DNA of 36,132 bases from Pleurotus ostreatus/Saccharomyces cerevisiae fusant (GCA_024196135.1 JAMQCK010000223.1:1-36132); one strand, 5' to 3'; numbered from the stretch's first letter, positions 1-10,532 are shown. Numbers and translations are program-made. Notes: generated from the letters alone by a model not told the origin.

Positions 1-108
1 GTGGCGTTGCCCGTCAAGCCTTGTTACTCTCGTGCCTCCGCGCACTCTTGAAGCACGGCGCGACCTCTGAACATCATTGAAACAGCCGTCTCCGATTCTG
101 ACCTTTCA

Positions 109-595
109 ATGACAGCTAGCTACCGTTACACAACACTTATAAGACTTCGCGCCCTCTGCTTCCGGGAATTTTCTTTGTTCCAACTACAGCTGACCTGTTT
201 CTTGTTTCGTCATCTCCTACGAAGTCCTGTATGCCTCCATCCGCACGGGCATTCCCGTACCCTTTCCCCGCCGAGGTCGTTTGGACTCAGTCGAGCACAG
301 CATCGCCCGTCTTCGCATAGACTCTCGAAAGATGCGAAAGTCCGGACGGGTCCAAGCGCATTCCCAGCAGGACGCATATCCGAACACGGCGTAAGGCGTC
401 CTGTGGACTGATGTCAGACGTACTTCTCACTATATCATTATGCAGGTGCTGCAGAGCACCGGGATTGGGAGGGCAGCCCCGCTCATAGAGCCCGGCGGGG
501 ACCTCAAGTTCTTCTCATACCACCGCCATAATCTTCTAAACTCACATACCACTTCATGCATTAGACGTGCATATATACCCTCAATAGCCCATTAG
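109..595 (+). other. possible two-exon ORF, unrecognised
   Basis: An open frame of 94 codons (109-390) joins in phase 0 across a plausible 55-nt intron (GTAAGG donor at 391, ATGCAG acceptor ending at 445) to a further 49 open codons ending at TAG 593-595. A TATA-like TTATAAG lies near 135, inside the proposed coding part, which argues against the start at 109. The product has no domain I recognise and its composition is unremarkable. It may be the 5' part of a different gene, a UTR, or chance. The rest of 1-716 shows nothing else that I can support. Confidence 0.12.
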
Positions 596-716
596 TTTAC
601 ATATGCCCCTCCTAATACAGTCCTTGATTGTACTTCGTATGCGTATGCAAAGTCCATAGCATCGACCGTGCCCGTGCAAGACATATGAGTCGACGCTTTT
701 CCAACCGTTCGCGTGA

Positions 717-1619
717 TTACTTGCAGAAGGTGATGGCGAGGTTGACCTGGAGAGAGGACGATTGTAAGCATTCCGTGGCGCTCGATGAGGACGGCAGAGG
801 GGGCAGGCGAAGAACCTCCCCAGGGGGCAGGCGAAGAACCTCCCCAGGGGGCAGGCGAAGGACCTCCCCAGTGATGGATGGTACAAAAGAAGGAATCCAC
901 TGGCAGCTACTCACGTTGTCCGCCGTGCACTGGCGCTGCGCGCCGTAGTCGTCCGTCTTGTGGAACGCGCCCGCGCAGTTGGCGGACGTGCAGTCGTTGC
1001 CGACGCCGTCGCAGCCGTTGTAGTACCCGAAGCCGGTGGGGACAGAGAAGGTGTGGCTGGAGGGGGTCGTGTTAGCCGGGGTGCTTGACGGGAAGGACCC
1101 GTCCCCTTCGCAGGCCAAAGGCCTCTTTTGCAGCCCGAATAGCGGAGGGGGAATGAGTGCAGGAAGGAACACTCACGGAGGAATCAGCGTCACGTCCGTG
1201 CTGGACACGCCGCCGTTCACGAGCGTGAACTCAACCATAGAGCAGTTCTCGCCGTTGGCGCCGCAGTTGCCGGTCTGGAGGAAGCTGGAGGAGATGTTGT
1301 TAGCAAATCATCAGACGAATCTTGTAATGGACGGGAGAGAGGCACATCGGTCAGTCGACCCGCGCAAAGAAGAGGGGACTCACGCAATGACAGCGGACGC
1401 GGGGCCATTGAAGGTGTGGTCGCCAGAGGAGATCTGCTGGAAGTTCTGGTAGATGACGGGCTGGGAGAGAAATAATCAGCAAACTACACCCTCTCAGTTG
1501 CAGGGAGTGAGAATACTCACCGTACCGTACCCGCAGGCATTGTCGAAGTGGATGGTGTGCGTCTCCGCGGCAGCGATGGCAGCAGCGCCGAGAGCAAAGA
1601 GGGGCTGGACAAAGAACAT
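717..1619 (-). CDS. small secreted glycopeptide / thaumatin-like family protein
   Basis: Five exons on the minus strand: 1619-1521, 1460-1384, 1284-1177, 1056-915 and 746-717. They splice with matching phases to 151 aa. Residues 1-18 form a signal peptide (MFFVQPLFALGAAAIAAA). The mature protein starts near ETHTIHFDNACGYGT and contains eight cysteines, including GNCGANGENC and the C-terminal FCK. This is the layout of the small secreted 'glycopeptide' proteins of basidiomycetes, which resemble thaumatin-like proteins but are shorter. It is probably extracellular or cell-wall associated with disulphide bonds; no enzymatic role can be read. All four donors are GTGAGT. Intron 4 (747-914) is long for this gene and holds a 24-bp tandem repeat. 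A TATA box lies 86 bp upstream of the ATG. Family assignment is from memory of the pattern. Confidence 0.8.
799..870. repeat. 3 x 24-bp tandem repeat inside an intron
   Basis: Three direct copies of a 24-bp unit (799-822, 823-846, 847-870). The first two are identical and the third differs by one base. The array lies wholly inside intron 4 of the small secreted protein gene, and its length is a multiple of three. Confidence 0.9.
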
Positions 1620-1704
1620 CGTGAAGAGAGAAGGAAGTACTGGCTGTAAGACGCTGTGCTGGCGACTAAAAGCTGGTGAGGACTTCCTGCCCTGTCTCGC
1701 TCCC

Positions 1705-1711
1705 TTTTATA
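1705..1711 (-). promoter_or_regulatory. TATA box of the small secreted protein gene
   Basis: TATAAAA on the minus strand, 86 bp before the ATG at 1619, in a pyrimidine-rich context. It is the only good TATA match upstream of this gene. Confidence 0.6.
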
Positions 1712-3497
1712 CCCTCCCTCGCCGGTCCGCGGATCTCATTCCCTACCCCAACCACCCCTACCGTGCCCATCCATAGCCCATCCCGCCGCTAGCGCGTACC
1801 TGGGCACCTATGACCGCACACCCAACTTTGCTCAAACGCAGAGGGCCCGCAAGTCAAGGCGTTACGGCCGCGGGTCTCGGTGCGCAGATCCTCGCGCGCG
1901 GTGCGGCGAGGTACCGGCGCGGGTGAATGGGCTTCATTGACTTCGGGGGAGGGATCAGAAATCGAGGCTGGGTTTATTGACCTCGAGTCGGCGCGGGCGC
2001 ACGGCGCGATCGCCCTGTTTGCTTTCTTACAGGGCAAGGGAGGCGGCGAGGGCGAGATGGGGAGCGAGCGAGGAAGGGAAAGGCGGCGAGCGAGCTCCGA
2101 GGGAGCTAGGAGTGAGCCATTGGGTGGACGGGTGAAGAGGAAGTGCACAGTAAAGAGGTAAATGGACAGTGGGTATCCTGCTAGGCTTCCCGAATCGATC
2201 GGGGGACGCCGTCTTCCACCGCCGATGCCTGCCTGCTGGAAAAACTGGCTGAAAGGTCTGTCGGCACCGTGTAGATCCTTGCTTCCAGCAGAGCTCGCTG
2301 GCAGCTTCCAGAATAGCTCTTGAACAGCCTGCAATATATTTTGGGTGTAAGACCAGGTTACGGGCGCAGGAGGTGATTAGCATCGTTCGCTCTCGGTACG
2401 GCCCCGGTCCCTAAAAATGGGTGTTTATAGGACCTGCGACGACAAAGGAAAAACAGCTAGCGAGCAGATGAAGGTCCAGTGACTGGTGCAGTATGTCTGG
2501 ACGAGGAGTTAGCCATGGACGTTCTGGATGAGAAGGAGTTCGACTTTGCGCTTGTTTGGCGTGTGAACGGAATACTCGGACCGCGCACGCGGGCGGCAGT
2601 TGCCGCAATTCTGTACCTTGGTCCCATCCGTACACGTCTCCGAACTTGTTGACAATGACTTCCATCCTTCGCTTCTCAATAACCGCGTGTAGCGACCCTG
2701 TCGAGACTTGGGCAAAGACCTGCCTGTTCATCGAGACTGAACGCCTATCTTTGCTTCGTGAAGGCTACTGGAATCCAGATGACTGGCCGTGCAATTATGA
2801 CCCCACGCAGGAAGGTCGCCAGCTCACACCGGGAATCCAGACTCGCCGACAAGCTTCACAAGCTGCTCGTTCTGATAGACTGCCGTTAAACTTTGCTGCC
2901 GCGCCAAGGTGACCCAACAATAGGGAAGATAAGCCGCAGGCTTGACAACGCAGATCGCTCTCCCCTACAACATCGTACGCTGCAGGCTAAACGTTTCCTA
3001 TACCACGGAGGCTGGATCGGTCCATCGCTTTTGAGGTTTTCTAGGAAAGGGTGAGCTATCTGTACCCCCGCCCTCGCTTACCAGGTCTGGCCAGGGAAGA
3101 TCTGCTTCCCTCTCGTTACGAGAAGCGTGGAACGCAGCACGACGGTCGCCACGCCCCTCGTTGAGCTATCTTGCGTGCGAGAGAAGCGGTCCCTCCCTGA
3201 AGCTGGGCAGGGCGACCACGTTCTAGGGCCGCGGGGAGGCGAGTTCCTCGCAGCCCAGCCGCCTTCGTCGTCGGCAACCGAACTTCCTCATCACGCGGAG
3301 GTCACGCGGTGGGAAAGGCGACGAGGGGCTGACGTCGCTGCGCACCACGGAGTTGCCACCAAATGTCCGCTCAGCCTATCGACCTGGCCAGCTGAGGGTG
3401 CTTCTAACTGGGGGTCTCAATTGGGTCTCAGGCCATTGGCGGCGGATGATTCATTCCCTTGGGCACGCGTCAGCCGATTATCTGGAGCGGGACTGAG
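1712..3497. other. gene-poor stretch, no supported gene
   Basis: Several open frames of 68-181 codons occur on both strands, but they overlap each other, lack recognisable domains and have no convincing splice partners. The longest (minus strand, 1789-2334) is rich in Pro, Ser and Arg, as expected of random GC-rich sequence. I see no tRNA, repeat array or transposon end here. Confidence 0.5.
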
Positions 3498-3505
3498 TAT
3501 AAAGG
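3498..3505 (+). promoter_or_regulatory. TATA box
   Basis: TATAAAGG lies about 100 bp before an ATG at 3600 and is followed by a CA- and pyrimidine-rich leader ending ATCTTTTACAATGG. This is a typical fungal core promoter layout and the main reason to believe that a gene starts at 3600. Confidence 0.45.
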
Positions 3506-3599
3506 TGGGGGCAAGGTGGCAGGAGATTCATCAGCCTCCCGCCCCACTCAACTCACTCACCAAGCCTCACACCACTCTCCAACACTTTCATCTTTTACA

Positions 3600-3981
3600 A
3601 TGGCCGCTGCTCGTGGTGCTGGAATGGTGAACAGCTCGCTGTCGCAGTCGCTCCACCGTCGCTGACGATGAGCTCAGGCTGTTGCCTGCATGGCTTCCAT
3701 TGCTCTCTCCGCTGGCGGAATGGCTGCCTCCGCCGCCGACGCTCGGACCTACGAGGGGCATTCTTCTATGCACAGTGAGTCCAGCACGTTCCCTCGAGAA
3801 CCACCTCAGAGTACTTACTTACCCACGCGGCGCAGAGCCTGGCCTGGCGCACGGCGAACGCTCGGACAGGGCGATGACCTCCATGGAGGTCAGCAACATC
3901 GCGAGCCACGTCCCCCGCCCCGGCGACAAAATGCGTACTGCGATGAGGAGCAGGGCGATGTCTATGCACCAGCGCAAGTAA
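3600..3981 (+). CDS. possible small Met-rich protein, unrecognised
   Basis: Proposed exons are 3600-3626, 3678-3774 and 3836-3981. Intron 1 (GTGAAC to GAGCTCAG, with CGCTGACG as branch site) and intron 2 (GTGAGT to GGCGCAG) are both plausible, and the phases close to give about 89 aa. The N-terminal half is a hydrophobic Ala/Met/Gly stretch that could be a signal or membrane segment; the C-terminal half is basic and rich in Met, Arg and Ser. Intron 2 has a second acceptor 2 nt later (ending at 3837) that would give a different, longer C-terminus ending at 4091. I recognise no family. The promoter looks real, the product less so. It could be a decayed gene. Confidence 0.3.
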
Positions 3982-4415
3982 AGGGTCGACAATCGGGTGA
4001 TTCATCATGGGACTTTCGAAGGGGAACAATGCCTGGGATATCATTGGGTAGCAGGCTTCACTGTATAAGCCGTGTCATTCTGTATTTGTAGGAATCGCAT
4101 CTGGTCCGATTCGTCGTGGATTGAGCGCGGAGAGAACTGCTAGCGTACTGCGCGTCCCCACTGCAGCAGGTACGCGTGAGCCCGGCAGGGAGTCAGATGA
4201 GAGAACAAAAGCACAGCAACAATGCAACAAGTCAACACCGAGCAAACGGCCTGATCGCCGATCAGAAGGTGGCTGCCGCGCCACGCGTAACGCGCGCGGC
4301 GATGGCGCAGTCTATCGGCCCTTCCTTCCTTCTTTCATCTCACTAATCTTGATTCCATACCTGCGTCTCTCTCCTTTCCCCCTCATATACGACGTACTCC
4401 AGATCGACGCCAACC
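3982..4415. other. intergenic, promoter of the LRR gene
   Basis: No supported gene. The last 100 bases become pyrimidine-rich (CTCTCTCCTTTCCCCC), as is usual just upstream of a fungal start codon. Confidence 0.5.
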
Positions 4416-5911
4416 ATGTCTGCCGGCCCCTCCTTGCCCAAACCGCGGGCTGTGACGCTCACGAGCCGCGGGAACATTGAGTACATATCGGATGGGTTGT
4501 ATTCTACCCAAGGTGCGAGATCTAGCCGTACTTCGTAGCGCTTGGCTGACGGAAGGGCATGAATGCTTCAGGCGCGGACGTCATCATCAGCGCGATAGGC
4601 GCGCGGCGTAATGTCAGCAAGCTCATTCTTGGTCATAACGAGCTGGGGGACGCAGGGACCGTCCGCCTCTTCGAATTCCTTCGCTCCCCAGACGCCGCGA
4701 GACACCGCATCAAGGAAATAAGCCTTAACTCGAACAAGATTGGCAATGCGGGACTGCTGGCCATAGCTGGCTTCCTGAAGGATAACACGACCCTTAACGC
4801 CCTATTCCTACAGGATGTATGTGCGGACTCATCTCTTCTAGAGTCGCCTTTCTGATCTCCTTCGCAGAATGAATTCTTGGCAGACCCGGAGGTCGCTGCG
4901 ATACTCGCGGACGCCGTCAACTCGTCCAGCCTCGAGATCTTGTCCGTCGCCACAAACCGAGAGCTAGGCGATGGTTTCGTCGCAGCCTTTCTCCCCCTCC
5001 TCAACTCCCCTTCGCTTCACGAACTTTACCTTTCCGCCATGGACCTCACTCCCAGATCCCTCCCCCATATCACCGAATACCTCTCCTCGACTCGCACGCA
5101 ACTACAAACCTTCAAATGTAACGGCAACCTCCTCGGCACGCGCGCCGTGCGCGAGATCATCCGCACCATCGAGCGCTGCAACTACCACCTCCAGCACCTC
5201 GAGCTGTACTCCAACAACCTCGCGGGCGGCGAGGACGACTGGCAAACGCCCGATGGCGAGGAGATCGACAACGGCCTCGCGCGCTTGACATGGCAGACCT
5301 GCGAGCTGCAACTCCGGCGCGTGCTCATGCGCAACGCGCACCTCAAGCGCGAGACCGAGCACGACGCGCTCCGGCTGCTGTACTACTCGCGCGCCGTCCT
5401 CCTGCGCTCGGCACGGAAACCACGCGAGCGCGAGGGCCGCTGCGCCGGCTGCAACTGCTACATGCCCGGCGAGCGCGGCTCGCGGTCCCCTTCACCCGTC
5501 CTCGTTGAGGTCGTGCCGCCGGAAGGCGCGCCCCACGTCCCCTCCCTCCCCATCGAGCTCGCGTACCACATCCTCTCGTTCTTCGCCCCCACGCTATCAC
5601 CCGCGCAACGGGTGCGCATCTTTAATTATGCTGCGCGGCCGGAGACGCTCCCACGGGTAGCACAATGTGAGGGTGCGTCGAAAGGGGGTGGTGTCTGCGT
5701 TCCAGATCCGGCGAGCCTGGATTTCGCAGGTGGAGGTGGAGGGGGCAAGGTGTGGGATATCGAGGGTGGCGGGCGGAGCAGCGGGTGTGGGTCGGGGAAG
5801 TGTATGGGTGGGGGGAGCTTGGTGTGCCATAGGGAGCAGGAGCGAGTGCGATGGCTGAGCGAAGTGGGGTGTAATGCATATGAGCCCCAGCGCGTCGATA
5901 ATGCTCTATGA
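4416..5911 (+). CDS. leucine-rich-repeat (RNI-like) protein with C-terminal F-box-like segment
   Basis: Exons 4416-4512, 4572-4816 and 4868-5911 splice in phase to 461 aa. Intron 1 ends at TGCTTCAG, with GGCTGACG as branch site; using the nearer AG at 4555 would break the frame. Residues about 30-230 carry ribonuclease-inhibitor-type leucine-rich repeats, e.g. VSKLILGHNELGDAG and IKEISLNSNKIGNAG, as in RanGAP/NLR-type LRRs. Near residue 340, LPIELAYHILSFFAPTLS resembles an F-box or LRR-cap helix, followed by a Gly-rich, Cys-containing tail ending NAYEPQRVDNAL. Such proteins are usually protein-protein adaptors in the cytosol or nucleus; a role in ubiquitin ligase recruitment is possible only if the F-box-like segment is real. 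The start is chosen because it is the first ATG after a CT-rich leader and the next in-frame ATG would truncate the LRR. Confidence 0.75.
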
Positions 5912-6038
5912 TGGCCTTCTTTACGACTTTTTGCACTGTTATTGGGTCGCTGTGATATGAAGCCGACTAGTACGCCTTGCTTGTATTCGGGATGAAGTGC
6001 ACGGTTTGGGTAAAAAGACGAACTGAGCATTCAACAAA

Positions 6039-6112
6039 TGGCCCGTACGGGGGTCGAACCCGCGACCTTGGCGTTATTAGCACCACGCTCTAACCAACTG
6101 AGCTAACCGGCC
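6039..6112 (-). tRNA. tRNA-Ile(AAU)
   Basis: The minus strand folds into a complete cloverleaf. The D arm is GCTCAGTTGGTTAGAGC, the anticodon loop is CTAATAA (anticodon AAT), the T arm contains GGTTCGA and the discriminator base is A. There is no intron. The acceptor stem has a single G-G opposition at its fifth pair, as I recall for other eukaryotic tRNA-Ile(AAU). CCA is not encoded. Confidence 0.95.
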
Positions 6113-6242
6113 TTGCCATGAGGTGGCTTTGATAAGAGCATATCGTTTTGTGGGCTAATCCCATGTCTCTGAACTGCGCCCAAGCAATGCTAGCGTAGAT
6201 CATGGTAGTGAGCTATTATAGCACACAGATAGGCTACCTCTT

Positions 6243-7932
6243 TCAATATATCCACATAGAGGTGAGCATTACAAGTATGAACGAAAGAACCCACACAGCC
6301 CTCTTCGCCAGCCAATTGCACAACTTTTGTGCGTCGTCTGGAGTGAACCAGAGCCACATCCGGAGGACCGCCGCAAAAGGACCCATCTCGTCGTCCGTGT
6401 CGATCCCGTCTGCGAGCGCGCGCATGCGGACGTTGTACCAAGCCAAGCTGCTACCTGCGCCCACGAGCCCGATCTTCGGGAGCCAGGACAGTAGCGACGA
6501 CGCCGGGGCGAGGTCCGGCATGGGGTGGAAGGGCGTGCGCCACCATGCATCTTCAGCCGACGTGTGGTCCTCGTGAAGCTCGCGGTTGAGCTTCGAGGGA
6601 AGCCCAGGGCACACTACGGACATGCGACCGATGCCGCAGAGGTCGGCGCAGCCGGACGAGCCATCGTCGCCAATGAGGACCTGCTCAACGGCGTGCGGTG
6701 TAGTGATGTTGCCGGTGAGGACAATAAGCGGGCGCGGGGTCGTCTTGCACTGCTCGTCAAGCGTTGCGCGAATGGCCTTCGACACACGGGCGAAGAAGGG
6801 GGGTCGCGAGGACGAGGCCGCCATGAAGTCTACCAACTGTATGTCAGACGCACTCGGCTGGCTCAACTTTGCGACGAACCTGGCTTCTCGTAGTCCCCGC
6901 CGCTAATTTCGATGAAATCTATCGCGCTCCAGGAAGCGATTTCCGAGACGTAGCTGACCGCGACGCGTTCGGACGGCGTGAGCTCTTGGTCGTCGGCGTC
7001 TCGTCCAGCAGCGTAGTCGCCCGCACCGATTTTAACGCCGACAACGAAGCCTGCGTTGCCCTCGGCAGTCCTAATGTCCGTGACGATGCGGCGGAGAATT
7101 CGAAGAGCATTCTGGGGTGATTCGCAGGAGTATTCGTCTTGCCTTCGATTTGTCTAGACCTTGGTTAGTAGGGCTTCTGAGTGAGCATACGACGATGAGC
7201 CTCACCTTCGGCGAGAGAAATTCGGAGAGCAGGTCTGCATCGACATGAGCTGACACTAGGCTTGAAGAAATAGCCCCACTCACATCCATGGGCGCAATGA
7301 AGCTGAACGCCGTCGAAGCCGGATTCTCGAACGACGTGCGCGCCATGCACGAATTGTGCGACGACCTCGTCAATGTCTCGCAGCGTCATTTCTCGAGGCG
7401 TATGGAAGAGAAAGGCGTGGAAGGCATAGGTCAGAGCATCGATAGCGCCGCGTATAGGCTTCCCGCTGCCGACACGAATCGGCGAAGGAGCAAGCGGCGC
7501 GACAAAGGGCGGCCTGCCTCCGATGAAGTTAGCCGACTGTCGTCCAGTATGATTGAGCTGAACGATAGCAAGGGCACGTTTTTGGTTCTGCCCCTTCATA
7601 GCAGTAGCCAGGTTGCGGAACTGTGCGCGCGCATTTGCATCGTCCTTGTCTGGTATTACCATGTCCCGCCCAAGGCTGAGGTGGTTGGCCGCGACCTGAA
7701 CGTTGCCGGTGATAATCATGCCCCATGTTGTATCGTCGTCGCTTGCCGACCAGCGACGGTACAGATCATGCAAGTGACGCCCCGGCTTCCCACCAAGCAA
7801 AGGGCCCAGGTGTTCGTAGAGCGCGACCTTCGCGAGGCGGTTGCAGACGGTAATTCGGGAGATGGGGAGACAGCCTGGCGTGAAGACCTGCTGCGCCAGC
7901 ACAGAGCCTCGTGTCTCAGACTTGTCCTTCAT
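6243..7932 (-). CDS. NADH:flavin oxidoreductase (old yellow enzyme-like) with C-terminal membrane anchor
   Basis: Four exons on the minus strand (7932-7284, 7234-7206, 7153-6880, 6829-6243; exon 2 is only 29 nt) give 512 aa with all phases closing. Family motifs in order: CNRLAKVALYEHL (FMN entry), WGMIITGNVQV, IVQLNHTGRQ, and FDGVQLHCAHGYLLSEF. The last has the His...His pair that in this subfamily replaces the His/Asn of classical old yellow enzyme. VGVKIGAGDY and ADLCGIGR (FMN phosphate) follow. It should be an FMN-dependent reductase of activated alkenes or quinones. After the TIM barrel come a hydrophobic SLLSWLPKIGLVGAG segment and a last helix, AVWVLSFILVMLTSMWIY, suggesting a tail anchor in the ER or another membrane. 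Start: the in-frame ATG at 7932, with a stop codon upstream. All key residues are present. Confidence 0.85.
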
Positions 7933-8550
7933 CGATGGCCCCACGCACGGTCGCCAAGAAGGTTGTGGTTAAGGAAGAAAATCCGGACGACGAAGAATTC
8001 GCGAAGTCAGAATGCGCGACGCGTCCACGTGATGAACGCCTCTCAAATGCGCATCACGCCACAAATCACAGAGCCAAACAGAGTGCACCCATAAAATTCT
8101 CGATCGCGTCGCGGAAGTTCTCCATCTTCCTTCATCTCCTCTCTTCCCTCTCCCTCCCTTTGCTGCTTTTTCGCTGCCTTCAATCTACTTTGGTGAGTAC
8201 CAGTCAATGGCTTCGATATGATGTGTATACTTCTCTTCCCCGTCCTACACGACCATGCCGAGGAACAGAGATGTCCGTTCGCAACGGACACGCGTCCTTC
8301 GGGGCGCACAGCGTACTTGCCAGTGCCATTTCGTCTGATCTTCACCCCCCCTCTCGCCCTGTGACTCCATACTGACATCTCCCCCAAGGTCGTTCTCCTT
8401 CCCCCTTGCCATTGACGCCCTTCACCTCCTCGATCGTGAGTATCCGATTCCTTCCTGTTCTTCCTGCACACTTCCACCAGCGCTTTTCATGATGAACATT
8501 CCATACATTCGCAGTTTCCACTCTAGCGTCCTCTTCGGAGTACTCCCTCA
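7933..8550. other. intergenic; CT-rich leader and splice-like sites on plus strand
   Basis: The first part is the promoter side of the oxidoreductase gene. From about 8110 the plus strand becomes strongly CT-rich (CTCTTCCCTCTCCCTCCC), and GTGAGT donors follow at 8192 and 8439. The latter pairs with an ATTCGCAG acceptor near 8513. Open frames here are short (under 45 codons from an ATG). It looks like the 5' leader of a spliced plus-strand transcript. Confidence 0.3.
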
Positions 8551-8875
8551 ATGCGGAACGTCTATACTTCCCCTCGTGTCGTGTTGAACCCTATTGGCAT
8601 GATCGAGCGTGGGCCGCCTTCGGGTGCGCTGGGCGGGAAGCGAGGGTCGACGCGGTGAGGGGTCATAATGACCTTCCTTTGGATGTCTGATCTTCGGCGC
8701 TGTTAGCCTTAGTTGCTCGACGTCATGCTAACATACTTCCTTCAGATCCCCTGTATATTGCTATTTAGTCTCTCTTTGTCGTTGTTCGTCGACCTACTCT
8801 TATATCCTTCCTATGTCAAATGCTATGCGATATTGCTCTACCCCTCTGTGCGAAGAATGCTGGCTGAAGTGGTGA
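8551..8875 (+). other. candidate short spliced ORF or non-coding transcript
   Basis: An ATG at 8551 opens 34 codons (MRNVYTSPRVVLNPIGMIER...). A GTGAGG donor at 8655 and a strong GCTAAC branch plus TTCCTTCAG acceptor ending at 8745 allow splicing into a second open stretch that ends at TGA 8873-8875, giving about 77 aa. No family is recognised. Together with the upstream CT-rich leader and another intron-like segment (8439-8513), the locus looks transcribed and spliced. Whether it encodes a peptide or is a non-coding RNA cannot be decided here. Confidence 0.2.
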
Positions 8876-9384
8876 AACAGTGAGCATACCAAAGCAAATC
8901 TACAAAGTCGTTGGACTGTTAGAGATGCCATCCAAGAGTTGGCTGTGATCATGATAGGTGGGCGTGATGTGATGGCTGTCTAAGGATGCATCGTGTCTTT
9001 AGGTAAATCAACTGATCTTCCTCTTGTTCTTATTCAGAGCGGACTTTCTCACAGATCCCCACGAATGCTCAATCGACGGCCCTCCGTGCCTCCGTGCCCG
9101 AGCCTTGGTCGATCCCCCACGCTGCAAGCCTCGAGGCATGTCCAAGCCTGAAAGCCTTCAACTCGCATGTTCTGCAGCGAATCATCGTAAAAAGCGCTCC
9201 TCATGTCTGATATCGTGTCAGCCAAAGGCTTATACGCTTTCCCTAGCGCGCCTTAGCTCGCTCGATCCTAGCCCGACTTGCCTTTAGTGCTCCCTCCTTT
9301 CGAACAGACAAGTGCGGTGGCTGAAGCTGAAGAACGACCACGCACACGAGTTACGTCGCTCGTGCGCTGCTAGAGGGGACATGC
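8876..9384. other. intergenic, nothing supported
   Basis: One 87-codon open frame (9024-9287, plus) has no domain and no promoter-like context. Some TGATG/CTGA words occur near 8960 but do not form a convincing snoRNA. Confidence 0.4.
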
Positions 9385-9392
9385 TTTGCGAC
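9385..9392. repeat. left target-site duplication of the hAT-like element
   Basis: TTTGCGAC, identical to the eight bases directly after the right inverted repeat. Confidence 0.88.
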
Positions 9393-10292
9393 TAGGGCTC
9401 CGTATAAAATTACCGGGGCCCCCGTAAGTTAGTAAGTGTTAGAAATGCCCGCTGGATGTTAGTAAGTATGGTGTTTGAAACTGTATGTAAAGAACTGTTT
9501 GATACAGCGTTAAAAATGCATTTCTTACAGGTTTATAATGTATATTGAGGTTTGAAAAGCAATAAATGGTCTCGGAGATAGTCATAGACGAATTTCGGAG
9601 AACATACGTCGACTGTGTCGCGCCTTCGCGTCGAGGAAGATGATATTACCGTCGCTTTCGCACAAGCCGAAGCTGATGAAGGCATAGAGCTCGATTTACT
9701 GGTGAGTGGCGGGATGGTGTTAGTACGCTTGAGCTTGTGGCATTCGTGTGTAGCCAGGTGGCGCAAGACAGTGTCAGCTGTCGAATATATGTGGGAGGCG
9801 AAAAACCATAGGCGCGTGGCCCTCGGGCGAGGCTGAGGGCGGCGACGGCGACGACGACGGAGACCTGTGGGGCGAGGCAGGATAGCGACGCTCAGAATGC
9901 GCCGTGAGACTGAGATTGACCACACTTGGTAGACCTTTTCACGCCCTACAATGACAAGAAGTGGTGCAGCATCGAGATACGACGGCGCGGGCATAGATAG
10001 GCCTTGCGAGTTCCGAGTTACGGCAAGAAGTTGAACAGTCACGCGCGTGACAAATCCGTCACTGACGTCGGACAGCCCCGCTCGGCAAACGCCGTCCTAA
10101 TTACTTTCCTTGCCGCTCGACTCAACTGAGCGCGAAGGCTGACGTCGGTGGCCTTCGCCCTTGAGAATGAGGATTACTCACATTTTCAAACATGCCGATA
10201 CGAGCCCCCGCTGTAAGTAATTGTTAATAACGTGTTAAAAACAGTGTTTACAAACAGATGTTTGAAACAGACCCATTTTCTACGGAGCCCTA
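9393..10292. mobile_element. non-autonomous hAT-like DNA transposon, 900 bp
   Basis: The ends are inverted repeats. The left end reads TAGGGCTCCGTATAAAAT; the right end, on the other strand, reads TAGGGCTCCGTAGAAAAT (17 of 18 identical). The element is flanked by a perfect 8-bp direct repeat TTTGCGAC (9385-9392 and 10293-10300), so the insertion is clean. An 8-bp duplication with TAGGG-type ends is the signature of the hAT superfamily. Near both ends there are copies of TGTTTGAAAC and of a TGTTA/GTAAGT-type word, resembling hAT subterminal motifs. The interior has no transposase: the longest frame (170 codons, minus, 9533-10042) shows no hAT dimerisation or RNase-H-like motifs. It must depend on a transposase elsewhere. 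Confidence 0.88.
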
Positions 10293-10300
10293 TTTGCGAC
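10293..10300. repeat. right target-site duplication of the hAT-like element
   Basis: TTTGCGAC, identical to the eight bases directly before the left inverted repeat. The element lies about 240 bp upstream of the aldehyde dehydrogenase start. Confidence 0.88.
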
Positions 10301-10532
10301 GGACGTTCCGTTTGCGACTCTCGCCGCTGTAACGGCCTACGGCTCCCAGCCACAAGCAGTGATGCCGCGTCTACACCGAACTCCGATTCCCGAACCTGCT
10401 AGGACCTCATCTCATCACCGCATGCTCACGGTATTCGGGCACACCTATCAGCTTCTTCGCAGCGATTTGCTATATAACAGGCCCAGGATCGTCCCGTACT
10501 GACCTCTTTTATCCTCCCGCCCTCCCTCCGTC

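Noticed and set aside
1789..2334. 181-codon minus-strand ORF
   Set aside because: No domain, Pro/Ser/Arg-rich composition as expected by chance in GC-rich DNA, and no promoter or family support.
8940..8995. Box C/D snoRNA near TGATGTGATGG
   Set aside because: There is no properly spaced C and D box pair with a terminal stem.
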